DNA from: Agapanthus africanus
Taxonomy: Eukaryota; Streptophyta; Magnoliopsida; Asparagales; Amaryllidaceae
DNA: 64,000 nt
Assembly (NCBI GenBank): GCA_030015575.1
Contig: JASDDO010000001.1
Span: 140,263,988-140,327,987, forward strand
Direction: 5' to 3'
Positions 51,401 to 59,574 of the stretch are shown here, piece by piece (positions within the stretch are counted from its first letter, which is position 1; every line of letters begins with the position of its first letter). The position numbers and the translations under genes were made by a program. The notes below the pieces were generated by a model. That model was not told the DNA's origin, did not search any database, and saw only the letters and a program-made list of their open reading frames with translations.

Positions 51401-51743
51401 CAATAAAAATAAAAACTGATTACTTTGAATCTGGTTCACATTCAACTAACACGAGTTCCTTTGATGTCAGGAAATAGTACCGCTGAGAAAAGTCTGCAGG
51501 CGTCCCGAAACTGATTATCGATTACAAGCACTTCAAACATCAAGACCTTCGATGTCTCATGCACCTAATGATACCTCACAAGCAGCCATTACTAACGACT
51601 TCAATGCTGCATCGTCTCAAAGGATTCGGAAACACAGGAAACTGATGGATGTGAACACCGATGAGGTCACCACGGTCTCTCTTCAGCAATCCAAGGAAGC
51701 TACCGAGGCCTCTGATGTAGCCATGGAAGATGCATTGGGCTAA
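18444..51743 (+). CDS. SHH2: SAWADEE-homeodomain protein (SHH2-like), nine exons
   Basis: Exons are 18444-18497, 24057-24142, 24240-24285, 24365-24506, 24932-24995, 27288-27339, 49845-49988, 50420-50539 and 51471-51743. All introns are GT-AG and the phases chain exactly to 981 nt (326 aa plus TAA). The start [14 protein letters not shown] is the family N-terminus as I recall it. The homeodomain covers about residues 12-78 and has W66-F67-Q68-N69-R70-R71 in helix 3. The SAWADEE domain covers about residues 119-250 ([15 protein letters not shown] at 120-134, W131 split by intron 5). H217, C222 and C224 with an upstream Cys are candidate zinc ligands. Residues after about 250 are divergent with a short basic stretch (RIRKHRK). 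Known of the family: the tandem Tudor-like SAWADEE fold reads H3K9 methylation and unmodified H3K4, and SHH1 recruits Pol IV in RNA-directed DNA methylation. SHH2 is preferred over SHH1 from the N-terminus and the well-conserved exon 7-8 sequence. The nuclear role is inferred. Confidence 0.93.
19880..20500 (-). pseudogene. LINE (RTE-like) reverse transcriptase 3' remnant in SHH2 intron 1
   Basis: The minus frame 20228-20497 starts [13 protein letters not shown], the YADD-type RT active site, and continues [14 protein letters not shown] and [13 protein letters not shown] as in plant RTE-type LINEs. Further along, [19 protein letters not shown] (about 19960-20030) matches the usual 3' end of these ORFs, with frame breaks between. 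Nothing upstream of the active site remains, as expected for a 5'-truncated LINE. Confidence 0.8.
22855..23452 (+). pseudogene. Possible small two-exon reading frame or captured gene fragment in SHH2 intron 1
   Basis: From ATG 22855 (context AGAGATGGCC) an open frame with almost all C/G third positions runs to a GT donor at 22996. A pyrimidine-rich acceptor at 23173 opens a second frame, 23174-23452, in the same phase. Together they give 139 codons and a TAG. Exon 1 encodes [20 protein letters not shown] and a hydrophobic stretch ([15 protein letters not shown]). The frame is open further upstream ([16 protein letters not shown]). I do not recognise it. The codon bias ends with exon 1, so it may be only a captured exon fragment. 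It could also be an alternative SHH2 exon, but SHH2 needs nothing here. Confidence 0.25.
24996..27287 (+). other. Intron 5 of SHH2 (2.3 kb)
   Basis: The phase-2 intron splits the codon for W131. The interior is AT-rich and has no recognisable protein. A stretch of about 60 bp at 25744-25800 (cttcaagagaaactcctaat...) recurs imperfectly in direct orientation at 27058-27112, so the 1.25 kb between may be an old insertion. Short frames around 26135-26540 on both strands match nothing I know. Confidence 0.75.
27427..27566 (-). repeat. 3' LTR of level-1 copia element
   Basis: 140 bp, ends TG...CA, matches 49494-49633. The left flank is GTTTT. Confidence 0.9.
27591..27896 (-). pseudogene. Level-1 copia RNase H fragment
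   Basis: The C-terminal copia RNase H/tether region has [43 protein letters not shown] and [17 protein letters not shown]. It is separated from the RT frame by a stop region and ends shortly before the 3' LTR. Parts of the catalytic core upstream of MAHAVSEL are degenerate. Confidence 0.85.
27951..29075 (-). pseudogene. Level-1 copia reverse transcriptase remnant
   Basis: The minus frame 27951-28529 has the C-terminal half of copia RT ([57 protein letters not shown]). The active-site YVDD is encoded at about 28522-28545. The N-terminal half at 28550-29075 is recognisable only as frameshifted scraps. Confidence 0.85.
29587..30657 (-). pseudogene. Level-1 copia protease-end/integrase fragments
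   Basis: Minus-strand frames carry pieces in copia order: a pre-integrase-like segment with [18 protein letters not shown] (30436-30657), the HHCC-type region with GHLPLRM and CESCILGKH (30145-30375), and a catalytic-core piece with TDNAKEYMS and TPQQND-TERKK (29832-30053). The pieces lie in different frames separated by stops. The central Asp (TDN) and the Glu region (TERK) are visible, but the enzyme cannot be intact. Confidence 0.8.
30685..31002 (-). pseudogene. Level-1 copia gag fragment with CCHC zinc knuckle
   Basis: The minus frame contains [14 protein letters not shown], a complete C-X2-C-X4-H-X4-C retroviral-type zinc knuckle, followed by a Ser/Thr/Gln-rich linker ([12 protein letters not shown]). 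The upstream capsid-like part of gag is not recognisable in the roughly 200 bp between here and the Sirevirus junction at 31211, nor in 49265-49481. The element is therefore defective. Confidence 0.8.
31211..32536 (-). repeat. 3' LTR of Sirevirus
   Basis: TGAAAACAG at the left edge and GTCAACA at the right (read TG...CA on the minus strand). Matches 38421-39082 plus 48609-49264. Confidence 0.9.
32908..33384 (-). pseudogene. Degenerate 3' ORF of Sirevirus between RNase H and 3' LTR
   Basis: The minus strand starts MATRTTPL at 33384. Across at least two frame breaks it continues as a Pro-rich segment ([17 protein letters not shown]), then [11 protein letters not shown], then a helix-like repeat ([20 protein letters not shown], ending FDYMYA). 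Sireviruses often carry an extra ORF in this place, sometimes called envelope-like. The present one has Thr/His-rich heptads suggestive of a coiled coil and no clear membrane segment. Its function is unknown. Confidence 0.55.
33691..34035 (-). pseudogene. Sirevirus RNase H C-terminus
   Basis: The minus frame has [48 protein letters not shown] and [13 protein letters not shown], the standard end of copia RNase H. About 80 bp of degraded sequence separates it from the RT frame. Confidence 0.9.
34114..35055 (-). pseudogene. Sirevirus reverse transcriptase, long open frame
   Basis: A 313-aa uninterrupted frame covers most of the copia RT domain: [50 protein letters not shown], the active-site [43 protein letters not shown] and the [10 protein letters not shown] transition toward RNase H. 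The core motifs are intact, but the frame breaks at both ends against integrase and RNase H, so it is counted as part of a dead polyprotein. Confidence 0.9.
35190..36759 (-). pseudogene. Sirevirus protease/integrase remnant with lost catalytic residues
   Basis: At 36556-36759 the protease segment reads [11 protein letters not shown], where copia elements normally have DSG before CSRHMT. The 35190-36302 frame (370 aa) has the zinc-binding end (CDTCQRGKQ), then MNLFGP where the family has an Asp at the second position, SDHGGEFEN with Asp kept, and [11 protein letters not shown] where the catalytic Glu is replaced by Lys. Two of the three DDE residues are thus changed and the enzyme should be dead. 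[14 protein letters not shown] and DIFVGYS are family landmarks. Confidence 0.88.
37428..38102 (-). pseudogene. Sirevirus gag remnant
   Basis: Minus frames carry a UBN2-type gag helix segment ([20 protein letters not shown], 37896-38102) and, in another frame, a zinc knuckle [14 protein letters not shown] (C-X2-C-X4-H-X4-C, 37428-37649) followed by a Lys-rich tail. A third piece lies at 37613-37906. Frameshifts and stops separate them. Confidence 0.85.
39083..42398 (-). repeat. 3' LTR of level-3 element (3.3 kb)
   Basis: Colinear with 44734-48608 but lacks 542 bp present there (47329-47870). The lost segment is bounded by GGTGTTG direct repeats. GC-rich 41440-42110; telomere-like ttagggttt runs at about 42080-42240. 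Confidence 0.85.
43995..44637 (-). pseudogene. Gypsy gag remnant with two CCHC zinc knuckles
   Basis: On the minus strand an N-terminal piece ([20 protein letters not shown], in the frame ending 44188) is followed out of frame by [14 protein letters not shown] (44061-44102) and [14 protein letters not shown] (44001-44042). Both are perfect C-X2-C-X4-H-X4-C knuckles in one frame 20 codons apart. A stop follows soon after (RRKEL, about 43983). Protease, RT and integrase are absent, so the element had to borrow enzymes from a partner. Confidence 0.78.
44734..48608 (-). repeat. 5' LTR of level-3 element (3.9 kb)
   Basis: Begins TGCCACGCATC just right of the primer site and ends GGTTATTAC(G) against the target duplication CAAGG. 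Frames such as 47282-47661 on the minus strand are GC-driven and not convincing genes. Confidence 0.85.
49494..49633 (-). repeat. 5' LTR of level-1 copia element
   Basis: 140 bp, preceded on its left by the reverse complement of the tRNA primer site, followed on its right by the target duplication GTTTT. Confidence 0.9.
50540..51470 (+). other. Intron 8 of SHH2, no other feature seen
   Basis: Ordinary AT-rich plant intron between the exon ending DHDQSE and the exon beginning EIVPLRK. Introns 2 (24143-24239), 3 (24286-24364), 4 (24507-24931) and 7 (49989-50419) likewise hold nothing recognisable beyond A/C-rich homopolymer runs at about 50075-50175 in intron 7. Confidence 0.8.
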
Positions 51744-52380
51744 ATTGCAAATTCTAACGAGTTTGCATTCAACCGTTGTTGTATGTTACCGTCTTTTCTA
51801 AGGGCTAATCGCACAAACTACCCCTGTAGTCTACCCCCAATAGCACTTATATATACCTCCTCGAGTGTTTTATTCGTGCAAATACCCCCTAATATTCAAG
51901 TGTTCTATTCATGCTTATAGCGAATTTGAGAGTTTTTAAGGGTTTTTGACCAATGGCCGGAAGAGGGGTTTGTGCTAATAAGTTGCTTGAGGGATATAAG
52001 GTTTTTTTTCTATGATCAAACTAGAGTGAAATTAAAGGTAAGGGTTAGTTTTTAATGTTGTGGAGCAAAATAAAATATAGAGAATTGAGAATTGATGGTT
52101 ATACTTGATGAGTCTCGAAATGAATTGAATGCCTCGTCAGTTTATATAGAAAAGGAGACCTAATGAGGGGGCAATTTTTTCTTTTTCTTTTCATAAAAAA
52201 AAAAAAAGAAAAAAACAAAAACTCTGTACATGTCTTCAAACTTTCTTTATTGTGCCTATTGCTTTCAACATATATATCGTGCATCCATGTTATTCCCATC
52301 TAGATATCAATGTTGTTTCATGAAGTTTGAATTATTTTGTTGCGTTCAATCTTAATTCTAATGTTGTGGGATATACTCAG
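51744..52380. other. SHH2 3' flank with a possible small inverted-repeat element
   Basis: The 3' UTR is not defined; an AATAAA lies at 52069-52074. The stretch 51802-52010 begins aatcgcacaaactacccc and ends with a loose inverse (ggggtttgtgctaataa), so it may be a MITE. A/T-rich homopolymers at 52160-52215. No gene seen. Confidence 0.45.
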
Positions 52381-52951
52381 GATGGTAATTTTTCCCTGTC
52401 TCGATCCAGGCGGGGATTTTGGCCGTTGACCGGGCATGTGATGGGGATAGGGAAAACCCGTTCTTTAATTAGCAAGGACGGTATGGTGTTAGCTTTCCCT
52501 GTCCTGTGTCCCGTATCCTTCCACAATATGTATAATTACTAAAATACTCTCATGCATAATATTATTTATATTGTGTGTCTCCGTGTACAAATACTCATTA
52601 TCCCATTTGTAAAAATACTCGTTATTCCATTTGTAATCCTAAATGTCTCCAGTCATCTTGCATATTATTGCATATTATTATTTAAACTGTGATGCCTTAA
52701 ATGCTTTTTTTTTGTTTAGAAGCTGAGAAGACTTAATTTTAATGTATGAATATTTTGATCATGGTCTTATCTGTTGGAAATGACTTGAAAATTGAATGAT
52801 TATAAATATGACGGGATGGGATCCCTATGGAGATTTGGGTTATCCATGGGGCGGGGTTGGGATAGATTTTGTTTGTCTTGACAAGGCATGGGATATGGAT
52901 GGGATGAGGTTTCACATCCGCGGGACGGGGACGGGGACGAGAATGGCAATC
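52381..52951. mobile_element. Decayed terminal-inverted-repeat element with G/C-rich ends
   Basis: The left end gatggtaatttttccctgtc and the right end (reverse complement gattgccattctcgtccccg) form an imperfect inverted repeat. Ggggacgggg-type runs near both ends are typical of a class of plant non-autonomous DNA transposons. There is no transposase. A G-rich run gacggggacggggacg is at about 52924-52939. Confidence 0.45.
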
Positions 52952-53499
52952 TTCAACCTGGCCCTATCCTGTCCCATTGCAATCCCAAGTATATCTGCTT
53001 GACTGGTGGGAGACTCAGAATGCATCTCTTCTGTGGTGGCCATGACAATTCTTGCCATGCATGCTGAATGTGCGAGGAATTTTAAAGCCTATTTTAACTA
53101 GTTTTTCCCATCTGCCGATTATATTATGTGGTTTATATATTACGATTTTATAATCTAGGGATTGTATGAATGTGATAGCGCTTGGATGCAGGGGGAGCGA
53201 TGTGGATAGGGATGTTTAAAAGAGTCAGGTTAGACGGGGTTTTAATTGGTTTTTTTAAACATTCAAACCTAAACTTGCATAAGGGTTTTCCCTCATGTAA
53301 AAAAACCCCTTGGTAAAATGATTTTAAAACTCATACTCTCACCCATCGGGTTAAGACGGGTTTCCGGTGCGGGTTATAGCAGATAGGAGGGGATTGTATG
53401 GGTTAGGGTCAGTAGTGGGTTTAAGCTGTTGTCCTTATGAAATCAAAGTTAAACGTGCTAGATATATGAAAACAAAAACATTGAAGAAATAACAAGTCG
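52952..53499. other. Intergenic sequence, no gene seen
   Basis: AT-rich. The part at 53215-53420 has gggtt/aaccc-rich phrases that may be a further transposon end, but I cannot delimit it. Confidence 0.5.
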
Positions 53500-54420
53500 A
53501 TTACTTCTGTCACAAGTTAATCAACTTGTCTGACTTTCATTGGGATTCATTTGGTATGCCATTTTATTTGGAATCACGACGATTCCTACAAGATCGATAT
53601 GATGTTCTATCTCTCTTGCATGGGTTAAACCGAAAGGAGTCTTGTCGGGAACAATATTATGAAACTCTTGAATAAGTGATTTCATCATTGGCGGAATTTC
53701 TTACTCGTTTTCCTCCACTATTTCCAAGGCAAAAGCTTTATCGGCATCCTCTAATGCTTTCCTGTAATCACTTTTCAAAACAAAACTGTTACTTCTTTTC
53801 TCCCTCAGGTTCTACAGCCTCTTGCATCCTTTCTATAGGACCCAAGATAAAGTTCTCACCATCTTGTATAAGAGAATAAGTGTTCTTGAATCCATCGCGG
53901 ATAACTTTTTGGTCGTGTTGCCATGGGCGACCGTGGAGTATGTGGCATGCATCCATTGGGATCATCATAAGACTTCGTCACAATATCCGACACCAATAAA
54001 AAGTCGCACCAAACGCATCTTTGTTACCTTCAGCTCGTCTCCTTTACAAGCCAAGAGAGCTTGTAAGGATGTGGATGATTTTCCGTCTTGAGGTTCAGCA
54101 TTTCTACCATAGTTGACAGTCACCACATTTTCAAAACTTCCACCATCAATGATAGTATCACATACTTTGTTGTGAGAGGCATATTGTATGTGGAAAATAT
54201 TGTTGCCAAGCCACCAACTATCTTTTGACTGGTGTTGCATTCAAACTTAGGCGGATAACGAGAGCTTCTCCGTGATCTTCATAGATTACTTCTTCTTCGG
54301 GGCCTTCATCCAAGATAGGCGGAGTCTTCTACCGGCTCTTCTTCCGGAAGTGATGATTTTATCGCATGAGGACATTCAGATGATCCAAATCCTTGACACT
54401 TGAAGCACCGACGAAGGGTA
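53500..54420 (-). pseudogene. Ty3/gypsy gag-protease-RT remnant
   Basis: Read on the minus strand: a shortened zinc knuckle (CFKCQGFGSSECPH, spacing collapsed) at about 54365-54410; a Glu-rich linker; the aspartic protease (53965-54240) with CDTIIDGGSFENVV, where the active site is normally IIDxGS; then NSFVLKSDYRKALEDA; then the start of RT (HIDLVGIVVIPNKMAYQMNP) near 53530-53600. Many stops and frameshifts. No LTR was identified on either side, so this is an isolated old fragment. Confidence 0.75.
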
Positions 54421-54945
54421 GAACTAGAGGTCGTAGGCCAGATAAAAATAAAAAGTGAATAATACCAGCCTTTGGTCTCTTGATTTTCTTCGGTGATGAA
54501 CGGTAGGTATTCATCTTTAATCCAAAAAAATTTTCAAAGCCATTTTTTATCAGAACCACAACCATTAATACACGGACGACTGAGATCGAAAAAAGAATCA
54601 AATCCTATTTTTAAGGGCACTTCTTTTAATTTTCACACAAAATCTGAATCCTCTGTGAATTATACTAGAACTATCATCTCATAGACTTGTACAATAAATT
54701 TTGTATTTCGATACAAAATCGAAATAAGAATATATTTCTTGCTATATATCCATGTACATTGTATTCACAATGCTAACATCTTACCTATAAATTAAAACAA
54801 GAACAGGAGTTGAGTTACTTGCCGCTATCCTGTAATGACATTCATCAACCTGTACTGGTCGGAGCGAAATTCTCTACAAATGAAATAAAAAATCTTAAAT
54901 ACTATCGGAGATCGAGAACCTGAATTCGACGACATCATGACACAC
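54421..54945. other. Intergenic sequence, no feature seen
   Basis: AT-rich. The frames here (54359-54684) are short and unrecognised. Confidence 0.5.
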
Positions 54946-55281
54946 TCACACGTCTGCAGCCACCATGGCGAGGCAAATGATGACCGGAGTTCCGAGCATA
55001 ACGAGGCCGACCGGGACCATCCACAGCTGCTCGTTGCACGGATGAAACACCAAAGCCCACCTCACCATAATCCCAACCCCCATCAAGAAAACCATCAACA
55101 AACTTAATACATCCAATCTTGGCATATTCTCTTTGCTCTTCTTCATAGCTTCAACATATTTTTCTTTCTGTTTTCCCTCCATATCTAATTTTGGGCCACT
55201 TAATTCTTGGAGGTGATTCATAGTTGTGTTTTGAAATTTATAGTGGGATGATGCACAGGATGAGGATGAGCAAATTTCCAT
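54946..55281 (-). CDS. Putative small two-pass membrane protein, unknown function
   Basis: Intronless 111-codon frame from ATG 55281 to TGA 54946. The N-terminus is Ser/Cys-rich (residues 1-20). A charged Lys/Glu stretch follows (35-55, KQKEKYVEAMKKSKEN). Two hydrophobic segments come next, about residues 57-79 (LSLLMVFLMGVGIMV) and 88-109 (PVGLVMLGTPVIICLAMV), joined by a short polar loop with HPCNEQ. The first Met may not be the start: M34 (MEGKQKEKY) would give a 78-aa protein. Coding-like composition and paired membrane segments favour a real gene. I do not recognise the family. It converges with SHH2 3.2 kb away. Confidence 0.5.
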   Translation of the reverse strand: MEICSSSSCASSHYKFQNTTMNHLQELSGPKLDMEGKQKEKYVEAMKKSKENMPRLDVLSLLMVFLMGVGIMVRWALVFHPCNEQLWMVPVGLVMLGTPVIICLAMVAADV

Positions 55282-55473
55282 GATGGAGGCTTTTGTAATC
55301 TATTGCTTTGGCCTTATGTTTCATTAAAATACCTTGTACTTTATGCTTTTTCATTTAATCATCATATTATTTTGTAAATTACAAGTGAACAATTTTAAGT
55401 TTGGGTTTTACTATGAAACCCTATTCACAGTGCGATATATGACAAAAGGATTATACAGTAATAAACAGGTCTG

Positions 55474-55940
55474 GTAAAGCTCGGTTTGGCCCACAACGCA
55501 TGGGTCCACACATAAATGTACATGTGCTTTTTAATATAGTGAGATTTCATCCAAAAGACTCAAATCTTATGGAGGTTTATCTCATCTAATATCTTATACA
55601 CATATGCATCCCACAATTTCCCCGATTTGGTATTATGTCATCCACATTTTCAACAAAAGCGTTGTGGGCCCAAACAGAGTTTTATATGATATCAGAGCTC
55701 GGATGTTTGTTTGTCCACGTTGCACATGAGGTTTAACCTCTCATTGCATGTGAAGTCTTCTTTGTTCACGTGCATTGCGTGTGAGGAGCGTTGAAAATAT
55801 AGATAACATTTAGTCCCATGTCTGGAAAATTGTAAGATGTGACAACCTATCATAAGACTTGAGTCTTTTGGAGTAGTGACGGAGTCTCACTATATTAAAA
55901 GCTCATGTGCATCTTTGTGTGCGCACAAACCGAGTTTTAC
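55474..55940. mobile_element. MITE with about 90-bp terminal inverted repeats
   Basis: The left arm gtaaagctcggtttggccca ... tttaatatagtgagatt ... aaaagactcaaatc is matched by the reverse complement of the right arm (gtaaaactcggtttgtgcgc ... ttttaatatagtgagact ... aaaagactcaagtc). No coding. No clear target duplication. Confidence 0.75.
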
Positions 55941-56654
55941 AAAAACCAACATATGATGATTAACAAAGCATATAACACTCATGGTATATGCTTGCAAATC
56001 AATAAGCATAAGCTATTAACTTGCAGTGTACAAAGCATATAAATAAGGTATCTTATATGAAAATGTTGGGCCTCATGATGTTTCAGTGAAAAATAAGCCA
56101 TTGTTTATTGCTTTATATCAAGTAAGTCATTTGACTGCAGAAATTTTTATTTTTTTGTAAGCAGAGTCCAAAAGGAATACAAACACGAGATTAGATGAAA
56201 TGCATGGGTAGAGTCCCGTAAAGGGCAAATTCCATCCCCCCACCAATTAGATCCTGGCCCGTTGTCTTAAATTGACATGTTCATATTTTATTTTTCATCA
56301 TTTTGTCTCATTGTCTTATATTCTTTATTATTTTGGATATTTAATTAGAAATATGCATGCATGTGCTTGCAACAAATATTCTATTTGTTTTGGGGATAAT
56401 TAGGAAAAAATTAGAGAAAATATATGATGATAGTTATTCTAAAAATGAACTTCTCATGTTGAAGAGCCAAGTTGAGCAATGCTTTTTTATTAGAGTGCGT
56501 TTGAAGGTGGATTAAGGAAGCTCGTTTCCACACGATATTTATGTAGGTATTACAAAATTTGGCAACTATGGCTGTGGTTGAGTTAAGATGATACGTTGAT
56601 TTGGCAAATCTAGATACTAAATAGTTTTTTCAACATTTTATGTTTTTTAAGGTA
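55941..56654. other. Intergenic sequence, no feature seen
   Basis: AT-rich with short tttt/aaaa runs. Nothing recognisable. Confidence 0.5.
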
Positions 56655-56925
56655 AATTGTCAGAAAAAAAGTAAGCCATGCAAGTTTTTAACCCTGGCCC
56701 ACAGTGGTTGTCAAAAACCCTTTGAAAAAGTTTTCAACTATAAAGAAAACCCTGCTAGCGGCTTCTATATAGTTGCCCGCTGTATATAATTTTATGCGAT
56801 ATGTATGCAGTTGTTTGCGATATGTATGAGCTAATTAAATATAGTAGGCAACTATACTGACACTAAAAATTTTCCAAGGAGTTTTTGACAACCGTTTTAG
56901 CGCAAGGGTTTTTTTGTGACTGGTA
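56655..56925. mobile_element. Probable small MITE
   Basis: The segment gttgtcaaaaaccctttgaa at about 56706 and the reverse complement of the right end (gttgtcaaaaactccttgga) form an imperfect inverted repeat that extends outward for some 40 bp. Internally, gcgatatgtatg occurs twice (about 56797 and 56818). Confidence 0.5.
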
Positions 56926-57346
56926 AAACATGTCAGTTTTTTTTTTGGGGATAATTTACCCTTTTTTATGTATATATTTGGATTGCCATATGTCTAACAA
57001 GAATTCTGATTATAATAGCAGAATGTTAGGATGTCGATTTATCAGCGTCTGCGATTTTTTGAAATCTCAATTTAATTCATTGACTTCCCACTTCGGAAGC
57101 GGGTGTCTCTATTTCTACTAATATCTATTATTATCTTTACTATTATAGGCTCAAAAGGAGGGGTATCTAATTTTGAAATCAATTTGATGATGTGGCATTC
57201 TTATTTGCAAGAGAAATCAATTAAAAATCTCTTCTTAGCTATCAAATTTAGATTTCATAACCGCACCTATCAAATTTAGTGGATGAAAGCTATTTTTCTT
57301 TTTCTTTCTTCTTATCAAATTTCTCCCACTAACCCCTCTAGAAAGA

Positions 57347-57783
57347 GGGGCTGTTTGGTTGCAGGATTATGGAATTTGGATTCCAAAAATAGTACGGTTG
57401 AAATTTCTGGATTTGGTAATTTGTTGTTTGGTTGGTTTTGGATTTGTAGATCTGGATTTATAGATCCCTGTAATCTTTGTTTGGTTGTTGGAAAAAAAAT
57501 AGGATTTGGATTTGAGGATTTTAGAGAGAGATAGAGAGAGAGGATTGTTAAATAAATAAAGTGCATGGGCCCCATCTAAAAGTACAATGAATAGTGCCAA
57601 ATCCTGGAGAATCCTTGAAAATTTTTAGGATTCATGAATCCTTCTTTTATGGTGGGCCCCACATATAAAACAAAGGAATCCTAGAAATCCTAATCCTGCA
57701 ACCAAACACAAAATTGTGGAATCCTAGGATTCCACAATCCAAAATCCAAATCCAAACCTATAATCCTGCAACCAAACAGGCCC
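57347..57783. mobile_element. MITE with GGGGCTGTTTGGTT-type terminal repeats
   Basis: The left end GGGGCTGTTTGGTTGCAGGA and right end (reverse complement GGGCCTGTTTGGTTGCAGGA) are near-perfect inverted repeats. Inner sequences rich in ggatttgga/tccaaatcc continue the pairing. The ends resemble Harbinger/Tourist or hAT-type plant MITEs. A TAA follows the right end, but its left counterpart is not clear. Confidence 0.8.
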
Positions 57784-57818
57784 TAAAGAAACCATTCCTA
57801 CCATTTAAATTAATTAAT

Positions 57819-58779
57819 GGGTTTATTTCTTGAAAACACCCATTTGATTTGGCATAATTTTTAAAAACCTACTTGAACTTTTTTCTTTACTCAAAACCCC
57901 ATGTACTTTAATCCTATTAGCTCTTAACGCCCTCTACTTTTATTGTCAAGTTTTTTTTTTTTTTTTTGGAAAATCAATGGAAGTAGGTCACGTGTAGCAC
58001 ATAACCCTATTTTTCTTTTCCTTTTCCAATATTACCATCTAAACATGTCTCAAAAATTAAAAGCAAATTGTCCACAATTATTCTTCTTTAAGGATTTTTA
58101 AATTTACTGGACGTGCTTCAAGTGACGGTGAATTCTTTGCATAAGTCTACTTACTTGGTTGGGAAGAATTCCATCAGCGATTTGTTGTGCAAGTATTTTG
58201 ATAATCTTAATTTTAATTTTGATTTTCCCCCCATGTAATTGTAATAATTTTGAAGTGAAATAGACAATATAAGGTTCTTGTGATTGTAATAGATCCTTAT
58301 TATGAATCTTATAACCTTGTTTGGATCCTTGGATCCATGTCATGATTTTTTTTCTTCTGTTTATGAAACCAAATATTTGATATATTGATAAAGTGTTTGT
58401 TTGAATTGAGAGATGATCTTTCTTTATATTTGTAGCTCAAGTGTTTGAGAAAATGCTAGTTTGAATTTAGATCAGAATTTAATGAACATAAAAATTTTGC
58501 GCTCTGGATCTACCTACTTCGAAAGCTTTGAGGAATTGGAGGCCGATGCCCTTGCTCGAGTTGGGGAATTGGGATGGTTTTAGTTTCTTAAGAACAAAAA
58601 AACATAAATATTATTTTATTTTAGGGAGAACGGTAGATATGTTTTTTAATTAGAGTTAACAAGATAAGATCAAATGGAAAGCAAAATTAAAGCATAGGGG
58701 GTTATTAAGTAAGCAAAAAAGCTCAACCAGGTTTTTAAAAATTAGGCCAAACCACAAGGGTGTTTTCAAGAAATAAGCC
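57819..58779. mobile_element. Non-autonomous DNA transposon with about 95-bp TIRs (MULE-like)
   Basis: The left arm tttatttcttgaaaacaccc ... tttaaaaacct ... aaccccatgtacttt pairs with the reverse complement of the right arm (cttatttcttgaaaacaccc ... tttaaaaacct ... aaccccctatgcttt). The long terminal repeats suggest a Mutator-like element. The 960-bp interior contains a minus frame 58104-58343 that I do not recognise (79 aa, Lys/Ile-rich), possibly captured host DNA. Confidence 0.75.
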
Positions 58780-59337
58780 TTGTTTATTTGTTCTCTAAAA
58801 AAATTCTAATTTATTAAATACGTGCGCTGCACGTGCAAAACACTGCTAATTATAGTGGAGAGACACCTGCATTAACAATTTTATCTTATTATCCATTTAT
58901 AAATGAATGATTAAGTTAGACGTAGTGGTGTATGTCTCCAGTACAAAAATATTTTGGTGGAGACAACCCCAAAACAAAACAAAGTACTTCCACACCATAA
59001 AACATTATTTTGTTTTCTAACACTACCCATTTGTGTTTAAATTTTGGATTGAACTAAAATAATGATTATTTAAATTTTCTGTTGTCTTGTTTAGAATAAA
59101 TAATCGTCAATGAAACACCAGCAAATCCCATAAAACAATAATGGCCATCAAGATCCTTACTCCAATTTTAGGATATAACAATTTCCAGTAAATTTTAGTT
59201 TGGTGCTATCTTGAGATTGCTCAAAAACGAACCGAATGAGGTTGGAATAAGGTTGGAGTTGTTGTCTTTTATATTATCTTTTAACAAATTAATTTGCTTA
59301 TTATCCTTCACAACCCAAAACTTTATCGCTATTAAAT
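58780..59337. other. Intergenic sequence, no feature seen
   Basis: AT-rich. Nothing recognisable. Confidence 0.5.
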
Positions 59338-59571
59338 TCAAGGGTTCTTTTTCCTATACTGCTCCTTGATTAAATTGGAAATTTGTGAAGCGTAAGGTAC
59401 CGCAATCAAGAACAGTGTCACTAGAAGCCAGCCGAAGGTGAATATAGGTCGTCCATGGACAAACGGTTTAGTTGTTATTTTAGCTTTAGACGAGTTAACA
59501 GACTGAGTGAGATTTTCGCTTTTAACTATGGGAATGAACAAGAAAACGAAAAGGCTTGCTATGGTTGCAGA
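59338..59571 (-). pseudogene. Possible small secreted/membrane protein, start codon missing
   Basis: The minus frame is open for 77 codons from 59571 to TGA 59338. It reads like a mature small plant protein: SATIASLFVFLFIPIVKSEN resembles a signal peptide with a cleavage-like end; a polar middle (QSVNSSKAKITTKPFVHGRP) follows; then a strong membrane segment (FTFGWLLVTLFLIAVPYA); then a basic tail (KEQYRKKNP). No ATG precedes the signal-like part. TAG at 59572-59574 is either an in-frame stop or the AG of a 3' splice site, so this could be a terminal exon. Not recognised. Confidence 0.35.
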
Positions 59572-59574
59572 CTA

